From: Mesorhizobium_B sp035998495
GTDB lineage: Bacteria; Pseudomonadota; Alphaproteobacteria; Rhizobiales; Rhizobiaceae
DNA length: 64,000 bases
Assembly (NCBI GenBank): GCA_035998495.1
Contig: DASYHP010000036.1
Span: 1 to 64,000, forward strand
Direction of reading: 5' to 3'
A program made the position numbers and the translations under genes. The notes beneath the pieces were generated by a model. It saw only the letters and a list, made by a program, of their open reading frames with translations, was not told where the DNA came from and did no database searches. Below, piece by piece: positions 58,280 through 64,000 of this stretch (position 1 is its first letter; the number at the start of each line of letters is the position of its first letter).

Positions 58280-59098
58280 ATGCCCGCATCCCGCATCATC
58301 ATCCTTGGCGTGGCCGCCGCCGCCGCGGGCGGCGCCGGCTACGTGGCCAAGAACATGTCCGCGCCCACGGTCGTCGTGGAGGAGGCCGGTCCGCAGGCGC
58401 CGCAGATCGAGCTCTCCGAGGTGCTCGTTCTTTCGGGCGACGTGCCGATGGGCTCGGCCCTCGAGAATCAGATCGAGTGGCAGAGCTGGCCCGCTTCCGG
58501 CGTCAACGAGAACTTCATCACCCGCGACATCGAACCCGAGGCCCTGGAGAAGTTCCGGGCGTCCATCGCGCGCGTCTCGCTCTACAAGGGCGAGCCGCTG
58601 CGCCGCTCCAAGCTGATCGGGGAGGGGCAGAGCTTCATGTCCTCGATCCTGCCGGCGGGCCGTCGGGCCATCGCCACCCAGATCGCCGCCGACACCTCGG
58701 CGGGCGGCTTCATCCTGCCCAACGATTATGTAGATGTGATCATGACCCGCCGCAACCAGAACGCCGCCAATGGCGGAGCGGGGGAGGGGTTCGTCACCGA
58801 GACGATCCTGCGCAACATCAAGGTTCTGGCGATCGACCAAGCCATCCAGGAGGATGAGGAGGGGCGCAAGGTCAAGGTGGGCGAGACGGCGACGCTGGAG
58901 CTGACGCCGCAACAGGCCGAGATCATCACCGTCGCCCAGCAGATGGCCGACCGGCTCACCCTGGCGCTGCGCTCGGTCGCGGACGCCCAGGAGAAGGTCG
59001 CCGAGGAGGCCGACTATCTCGTGTCGGGCAACGGCAAGAAGGGCACCGTGCGGCTGATCAAGTCGGGCGAAGTTTCCGAGGTTGGGGCAAGGAAATGA
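58280..59098 (+). CDS. cpaB: Flp pilus assembly protein CpaB (RcpC)
   Basis: A 272-residue periplasmic pilus protein. An N-terminal hydrophobic segment (residues about 4-20) is followed by a SAF-type domain (VLVLSGDVPMGSALENQIEW) and the RcpC/CpaB segment with IAADTSAGGFILPNDYVDVI. It ends in a Lys-rich tail. It precedes the secretin gene with an overlap (ATGA), consistent with its known association with the RcpA/CpaC channel. Confidence 0.9.
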   Translation: MPASRIIILGVAAAAAGGAGYVAKNMSAPTVVVEEAGPQAPQIELSEVLVLSGDVPMGSALENQIEWQSWPASGVNENFITRDIEPEALEKFRASIARVSLYKGEPLRRSKLIGEGQSFMSSILPAGRRAIATQIAADTSAGGFILPNDYVDVIMTRRNQNAANGGAGEGFVTETILRNIKVLAIDQAIQEDEEGRKVKVGETATLELTPQQAEIITVAQQMADRLTLALRSVADAQEKVAEEADYLVSGNGKKGTVRLIKSGEVSEVGARK

Positions 59099-60708
59099 TC
59101 GGCGGAATCTTCACAGTGGGCTCGCCCGCGCAATCTCCCGGGCGCCCGCGGACGGCACGCGCCGTCACGGCCGCGCTTCTGGTCGGCGCATCGCTTTTCG
59201 GCTTGGCCGCGCCGGCGCTGGCCGGCGGCACGGTGGGCAATGGCGGCGCGACGGTTTCGGCCGGCCATAGCGGCCCGCTTGAGCGCGTCAAGCTTGGCCT
59301 GAACAAGTCGGTCGTCATCGACCTGCCGGCCGACGCCTACGACATCCTCGTCGCCAACCCTGCCGTCGCCGACGCCGTGACGCGGACGGCGCGCCGCATC
59401 TACCTGTTCGGCAAGGCGGTGGGCGAGACCAACATCTTCGTGTTCGGCCAGAACGGCGAGCCCGTGGCAAGCCTCGACCTCGTGGTGGAGCGCGACGTGG
59501 CGGGTCTGGAGGACTATCTCGCCCGCTTCATCCCCGGCTCCGACATCCAGGTGGAGCTCCTCAACGACAACGTGGTGCTCACCGGCACGGTGGAGACGCC
59601 GCTCGACGCGCAGCGCGCAGCGCGCCTCGCCCAGGTTTTCGTGACGGGCGGTGAGGCCACGACCGGTCAGTATTCGCAGACGGCCGCCGCCGCCAGCGAG
59701 GGCGGCGAGGTGGACATCGACAACCCCGACAGCGAGCGCCAGCAGAGCCAGATCGTCAACCTGATCCAGATCATCGGCGAGGACCAGGTGACGCTGAAGG
59801 TCACGGTAGCCGAGGTCTCGCGCTCGGTGATGAAGCAGCTCGGCGTGAACCTCGTCGCCGGCAATGACGGCAGCGGCATCGCCTGGGGCGCCATCGGCGA
59901 ACACGCCTTCGGGCTCGGCAAGCCCCTGTCGGCGAGCGGCTTCGCGCTCGGCAGCTCCGCCCTCGACGCCTATGTCAACGCGATGGAGCAGACTGGCGTC
60001 ATGAAGACGCTGGCCGAGCCGACATTGACGGCGGTCTCCGGCGAGAAGGCGACGTTCCAGGTCGGCGGCGAGTTCAACCTCGTCACCAGCCGGACCGGCG
60101 GGGGAGAGGAGGCACTGACCTACGACGTCGAGAAGCTCGAATACGGCATCGGGCTGGAGTTCCAGCCTGTGGTGCTGTCGCCGGGCCGGATCAGCCTCAA
60201 GGTGAGGACGTCCGTTTCCGAGCCGACCACGGAAGGGTCGGTCAACTTCGAGTATGGACCCCCTGGAAAGGACAGAGGGCTGCTCGGCCGGATCTTCGAG
60301 CCGCGGGCCAACACGGTGGGCACCAATCTTCTGTCGATCCGCAAGCGGCTCGCCGACACCACCGTCGAGCTCCCCTCCGGCGGCTCCATGATGATCGCGG
60401 GCCTCGTGCGCGACGACGTGCGCCAGGCGGTGAACGGCCTGCCCGGCCTCGCCAAGCTTCCCGTGCTCGGCACGCTGTTCAGGTCGCGCGACTTCGTGCG
60501 CAACGAAACCGAGCTGGTGATCATCGTGACGCCCTATCTCGCCCGGCCCGTGGCGCGCACCGAACTCGCCAAGCCCGACGACAACTTCAACGCCGCCAGC
60601 GATGGCGCCGGCATGTTCCTGGGCCGGCTGAACCGGGTCTACGGCGCCATGCAGACCGACAAGCCCCATGGCCGGTACCACGGCGTGGTCGGCTTCATCT
60701 ACAAGTGA
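59095..60708 (+). CDS. cpaC: Flp pilus secretin CpaC (RcpA)
   Basis: A 537-residue outer-membrane secretin. Signal-peptide region about 17-45, N-terminal domain with NKSVVIDLPADAYDILVANP, a BON-like segment, and the secretin domain with LKVTVAEVSRSVMKQLGVN, GVMKTLAEPTLTAVSGEKAT and LPVLGTLFRSRDF, ELVIIVTPYLARPV. Length is typical. It overlaps cpaB at the start and cpaD at the end. The similar short protein at 56444 carries only the first domain. Confidence 0.93.
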   Translation: MIGGIFTVGSPAQSPGRPRTARAVTAALLVGASLFGLAAPALAGGTVGNGGATVSAGHSGPLERVKLGLNKSVVIDLPADAYDILVANPAVADAVTRTARRIYLFGKAVGETNIFVFGQNGEPVASLDLVVERDVAGLEDYLARFIPGSDIQVELLNDNVVLTGTVETPLDAQRAARLAQVFVTGGEATTGQYSQTAAAASEGGEVDIDNPDSERQQSQIVNLIQIIGEDQVTLKVTVAEVSRSVMKQLGVNLVAGNDGSGIAWGAIGEHAFGLGKPLSASGFALGSSALDAYVNAMEQTGVMKTLAEPTLTAVSGEKATFQVGGEFNLVTSRTGGGEEALTYDVEKLEYGIGLEFQPVVLSPGRISLKVRTSVSEPTTEGSVNFEYGPPGKDRGLLGRIFEPRANTVGTNLLSIRKRLADTTVELPSGGSMMIAGLVRDDVRQAVNGLPGLAKLPVLGTLFRSRDFVRNETELVIIVTPYLARPVARTELAKPDDNFNAASDGAGMFLGRLNRVYGAMQTDKPHGRYHGVVGFIYK

Positions 60709-61451
60709 GCGGGACCAAGGCCATGCACCCTCAAGCCACCACATCGCGCCGCGACAGACCCGGCCGCGCCCCGCTCACGCCGAAGACGGTGCTCGCGCTG
60801 GCCGCGCTCGCCCTTGCCGGCGCCTGCACCAACGGCGAGCGGCACTCGCTGCATATCGGCGCCACGCCTGATGACTACCGCACCAACCATCCCATCGTCA
60901 TCGGCGAGCGCGACGAGGTGCTCGACCTGCCGGTGGGCTCTTCCGAGCGCGGCCTGACCGGGCTGCAGAAGGCCCGCTTCGACGGCTTCCTCGCCACTTA
61001 CGACCGAACGGCCGCGCCCGTTCTGACGGTCACGGCCCCGGTGGGGGCGGCCAACGAGGCGGCCGCCTCGCACCTCGCCCACGACCTGGTCGGGCGCGCC
61101 CGCTTGAAGGGCGTGCCGTCCTCGCGCATCGCGCTCAGCTCCTATGGGGCGAGCGCCGCCGAGAGCGCCCCGCCCGTCCGCGTCGTGTTCACGGCCATGC
61201 GCGCCTACACCGCCGGCAAATGCGGGCGCTGGCCGGCGGACATCGGGGAGACGGCGGAGAACAAGCACTGGGCCAATTTCGGCTGCTCGGCCCAGAACAA
61301 CCTGGCCGCCCAGGTCGCCAACCCCGCCGATCTGCTCGGCCCCCGCCAGCCCTCCGAGATCGACGCCGAGAACCGCAAGCGGGTGATCGACGCCTACCAG
61401 AATCGCGAGATCACGGGCGAGTTCATCGAACAATCCGAGATCGCCTACTGA
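60705..61451 (+). CDS. cpaD: pilus assembly lipoprotein CpaD
   Basis: A 248-residue protein with a lipobox LAGAC (Cys near residue 41) after a hydrophobic segment, so it should be a lipoprotein. Conserved parts are DDYRTNHPIVI, SYGASAAESAPPVRVVFTAM and a C-terminal CGRWPADIG.. NFGCSAQNNLAAQVANPADL, typical of CpaD. It may start at GTG 60705, overlapping cpaC, or ATG 60723. CpaD helps localise the secretin. Confidence 0.9.
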   Translation: MSGTKAMHPQATTSRRDRPGRAPLTPKTVLALAALALAGACTNGERHSLHIGATPDDYRTNHPIVIGERDEVLDLPVGSSERGLTGLQKARFDGFLATYDRTAAPVLTVTAPVGAANEAAASHLAHDLVGRARLKGVPSSRIALSSYGASAAESAPPVRVVFTAMRAYTAGKCGRWPADIGETAENKHWANFGCSAQNNLAAQVANPADLLGPRQPSEIDAENRKRVIDAYQNREITGEFIEQSEIAY

Positions 61452-61483
61452 GCCGCGCACGCGAGCGCCGAGGACCAAGACCC

Positions 61484-62767
61484 ATGAGCAACCTCGCTTA
61501 CGACATCGCCGACGATGATGGCGCAAGCCATGACGCGGCGCTGCTGCAGTCCATGCGGCCGGTGCCGCGCATCTCGATCCAGGCCTTCTGCGAGACGGAA
61601 GCCGTGTCGAGCCCCATCGAGCGCGCCGGCGAGGACCGCCGCATGGCCAAGGCTCATCTCAGGGTGCAGATGGGCGGCGTCCCGGCCGCGCTGGAATTCT
61701 ATGGCAGCGCGCCCACGCCCAACCTCATCATCGTCGAATCGCGGCGCGAGCCGCGCGACCTCATGGACCAACTCCGCCGGTTGGCCGAGGTCTGCGATCC
61801 GTCCTCCAGGGTGGTGGTGATCGGCCATTACAACGACGTGAGCCTTTACCGCGACCTGATCCGCTCGGGCGTGTCGGAATATGTGGTGGCGCCGATCTCC
61901 ATGGCCGACATCGTGGCGGTCATCACCGCGCTGTTCGTGGACCCGGAAGCCGAACCCCTCGGGCGCTCGATCGCCTTCATCGGCGCCAAGGGCGGGGTCG
62001 GCTCGTCCACGCTCGCGCACAACGCGGCATGGGCGATTTCCAGCCTGTTCGGCTCCGAGGTGGTGGTGGCCGACATGGACCTGCCCTTCGGCACGGCCAA
62101 CATCAACTTCGACCAGGATCCCGCGCAAGGCATCGCGGAAGCCGTGTTCTCGCCGGAACGGATCGACGAGGTCTATCTCGATCGCCTGCTCGCGCAATGC
62201 GCCGAACGCCTGTCGCTCCTCGCCGCGCCCTCGACGCTGGACCGCACCTACGACTTCGATCCCGACGCGTTCAGGGGCATCATCGACACGGTTCAGCGCT
62301 CCGCGCCCTTTCTCGTGCTCGACCTGCCTCATGTCTGGAACGGCTGGGCGCGAGCCACGCTCGCGCAGGCCGATGAGGTGGTGATCACCGCCACGCCCGA
62401 ACTCGCCAATCTCCGCAACGCCAAGAACCTGGTGGACACGCTCAAGAAGCTTCGGCCCAACGATGCGCCGCCGCGTCTGGTCGTCAATCAGGTGGGCGTG
62501 CCGAAGCGTCCCGAGATCTCCGCGGCCGAGTTCTGCGAGCCTTTGGGGCTGGAGCCCGTGGCGGTGATCCCGTTCGAGCCGCAGCTCTTCGGCAACGCCT
62601 CCAACAATGGCCGGATGCTGGGCGAGATGGACGCGCAGAACCCCGTCGTGCAGACGATCAACCAGATGGCGCATGTGCTGACGGGCCGAGCCGAGTTGAA
62701 GGGCCGCAAGCCTTCGGGCCTGAAGGGCCTGATGGATAAGCTGAAACTCAGCAAGACGAAGAAGTAG
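61484..62767 (+). CDS. cpaE: pilus assembly protein CpaE (TadZ-like)
   Basis: A 427-residue MinD/ParA-superfamily protein that positions the pilus machinery. A receiver-like region (residues about 55-150) is followed by the ATPase domain with the motif AFIGAKGGVGSSTLAHNAAW (near residue 164), a deviant Walker A with SS in place of KT; it may bind but not turn over ATP normally. DMDLPFGTANINF follows. It ends in a Lys-rich tail. cpaF begins 85 bases later. Confidence 0.92.
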   Translation: MSNLAYDIADDDGASHDAALLQSMRPVPRISIQAFCETEAVSSPIERAGEDRRMAKAHLRVQMGGVPAALEFYGSAPTPNLIIVESRREPRDLMDQLRRLAEVCDPSSRVVVIGHYNDVSLYRDLIRSGVSEYVVAPISMADIVAVITALFVDPEAEPLGRSIAFIGAKGGVGSSTLAHNAAWAISSLFGSEVVVADMDLPFGTANINFDQDPAQGIAEAVFSPERIDEVYLDRLLAQCAERLSLLAAPSTLDRTYDFDPDAFRGIIDTVQRSAPFLVLDLPHVWNGWARATLAQADEVVITATPELANLRNAKNLVDTLKKLRPNDAPPRLVVNQVGVPKRPEISAAEFCEPLGLEPVAVIPFEPQLFGNASNNGRMLGEMDAQNPVVQTINQMAHVLTGRAELKGRKPSGLKGLMDKLKLSKTKK

Positions 62768-62852
62768 CCAAGGGCCGAGCGCCCCGGCCTGCCGGTCCTG
62801 CCGGCAGCCGGCGCCGCGCGACGAGCCGGGATCGTGTTTCGGGTGACGAAGA

Positions 62853-64000
62853 ATGTTCGGCAAGCGGGGCAATGACGAGCCAAGGGGCGGGACGCCCCAG
62901 TTCAGGCCTCCGGCGCCGCCGGTCGCCGTCGCGGCGTCCCAGGCGCCCGAACCGGCTGCGCGCGCGCCGCAGCCGCAAGCCGCCGCCGCTCCTTCCCGCA
63001 GGGTCGTCGAGGCGCCCCCGCCGGTTCCGGCGCGGCCGGGTCGCGAGCGCTCGGAAGGCTACTACGACACCAAGAGCCAGGTTTTCTCCGCCCTTATCGA
63101 CACCATCGACTTGAGCCAGTTGGCGAAGCTCGATCCGGAGGCGGCGCGCGAAGAGATCCGCGACATCGTCAACGACATCATCGCCATCAAGAACTTCGCG
63201 ATGTCGATCGCCGAGCAGGAGGAGCTGCTCGACGACATCTGCAACGACGTGCTCGGCTATGGGCCGCTCGAGCCGCTGCTCGCCCGCGACGACATCGCCG
63301 ACATCATGGTGAACGGCGCCAAGCACATCTTCATCGAAGTGGGCGGCAAGGTCGAGCAGACCAATATCCGCTTCCGCGACAACCAGCAGCTTCTCAACGT
63401 CTGCCAGCGCATCGTCTCCCAGGTCGGCCGCCGCGTGGACGAGTCCTCGCCCATCTGCGACGCGCGCCTGCCCGATGGCTCCCGCGTCAACGTGATCGCC
63501 CCGCCGCTCGCGATCGACGGCGCCGCCCTGACGATCCGCAAATTCAAGAAGGACAAGCTGACGCTCGACCAGCTCGTCAAGTTCGGCGCCATCTCGCCCG
63601 AAGGGGCGGAGGTTCTCAAGATTATCGGGCGCGTCCGCTGCAACGTGATCATCTCCGGCGGCACGGGCTCGGGCAAGACGACGCTCCTCAATTGCCTGAC
63701 CAACTATGTGGATCGGGACGAGCGCGTGATCACCTGCGAGGACTCGGCCGAGCTGCAGCTCCAGCAGCCTCATGTGGTGCGGCTCGAAACGCGCCCGCCC
63801 AACCTCGAAGGCGAGGGCCTGGTGACCATGCGCGACCTCGTCAAGAACTGCCTGCGCATGCGGCCCGAGCGCATCATCGTGGGCGAGGTGCGCGGCCCCG
63901 AAGTGTTCGACCTGCTTCAGGCCATGAACACCGGCCATGACGGCTCCATGGGCACGATCCACTCGAACAGCCCGCGCGAATGCCTGAACCGCATGGAATC
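62853..64000 (+). CDS. cpaF: Flp pilus assembly ATPase CpaF (TadA), 3' end outside window
   Basis: The first 382 codons of the secretion ATPase that powers Flp pilus assembly. A Pro/Ala-rich N-terminal region (residues about 1-70) leads to the conserved domain with DDICNDVLGYGPLEPLL and IMVNGAKHIFIE. Walker A is ISGGTGSGKTTLLNCL (near residue 267), followed by an Asp/His-box region and Walker B-like RMRPERIIVGEVRGPE (near 332). The reading frame is open to the edge. ATG 62853 follows GAAGA. The tadB and tadC genes are expected downstream. Confidence 0.94.
   Translation, partial: MFGKRGNDEPRGGTPQFRPPAPPVAVAASQAPEPAARAPQPQAAAAPSRRVVEAPPPVPARPGRERSEGYYDTKSQVFSALIDTIDLSQLAKLDPEAAREEIRDIVNDIIAIKNFAMSIAEQEELLDDICNDVLGYGPLEPLLARDDIADIMVNGAKHIFIEVGGKVEQTNIRFRDNQQLLNVCQRIVSQVGRRVDESSPICDARLPDGSRVNVIAPPLAIDGAALTIRKFKKDKLTLDQLVKFGAISPEGAEVLKIIGRVRCNVIISGGTGSGKTTLLNCLTNYVDRDERVITCEDSAELQLQQPHVVRLETRPPNLEGEGLVTMRDLVKNCLRMRPERIIVGEVRGPEVFDLLQAMNTGHDGSMGTIHSNSPRECLNRME

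Noticed and set aside
1..64000. CRISPR arrays, tRNA genes, rRNA genes and prophage modules.
   Set aside because: No regularly spaced repeats, no tRNA cloverleaf signature and no phage structural genes were recognised; a covariance-model scan would be needed to exclude small RNAs.

Overview
The window is a high-GC, gene-dense alphaproteobacterial chromosome segment. It most resembles Hyphomicrobiales (Rhizobiales): it has irr next to fabA-fabB-fabI, a tad/cpa pilus locus, phoH-ybeY-corC-lnt-XRE-metK-trmB, and rimP-nusA-ylxR-infB-rbfA-truB-rpsO-pnp. Many genes overlap at ATGA-type junctions, and GTG and TTG starts are used. No rRNA, tRNA, prophage or CRISPR array was seen.

Bases 1-2829 are an accessory scar with lower GC than the rest. 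The left edge holds the start of an IS5-family transposase. Its element end abuts a low-GC gene that reads as SIR2-like, then a P-loop STAND-type NTPase, then TPR-like repeats. This layout recalls Avs5-type anti-phage proteins. The gene has lost its 5' end to the IS and carries a frameshift near 1610. A second broken gene (2286-2603) and small hypothetical genes follow. Bases 2909-6258 hold poorly characterised rhizobial genes and two kinds of dispersed GC-rich palindromic repeat, one of them lying in frame inside a CDS (3823-3943).

Bases 6360-16760 are core metabolism and RNA maturation: a hydantoinase/oxoprolinase, malate synthase G, tsaB-rimI-plsC-miaB, phoH-ybeY and a CorC-like CBS protein. 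Bases 16912-21215 hold lnt, an XRE regulator, metK and trmB. A tripartite tricarboxylate transporter (tctC-tctB-tctA, 22008-25000) follows, preceded by a secreted protein that matches only the second half of TctC. A DUF433/DUF5615 toxin-antitoxin pair lies just before the transcription/translation operon (26098-33155) and rpsO-pnp.

Bases 36145-46669 contain a methyltransferase, a c-di-GMP phosphodiesterase-like protein, the fabA-fabB-fabI operon divergent from irr, a D-2-hydroxyacid dehydrogenase, a VapBC pair and a split aconitase-X enzyme joined to a ThiF-like protein. Bases 46666-54937 hold thiF-recF-dnaN-dnaA, rpsT, mutM and deoB. The gap between dnaA and rpsT has 14 GANTC sites in 419 bp, an AT-rich patch, a DnaA-box-like site and a CtrA-type half-site. 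It is a strong candidate for the replication origin or a cell-cycle control region.

Bases 55070-64000 are a tad pilus locus: two TadE-like pseudopilins and a CpaC-N-like protein on the minus strand, then flp-cpaA-cpaB-cpaC-cpaD-cpaE-cpaF on the plus strand, with cpaF cut by the window end.
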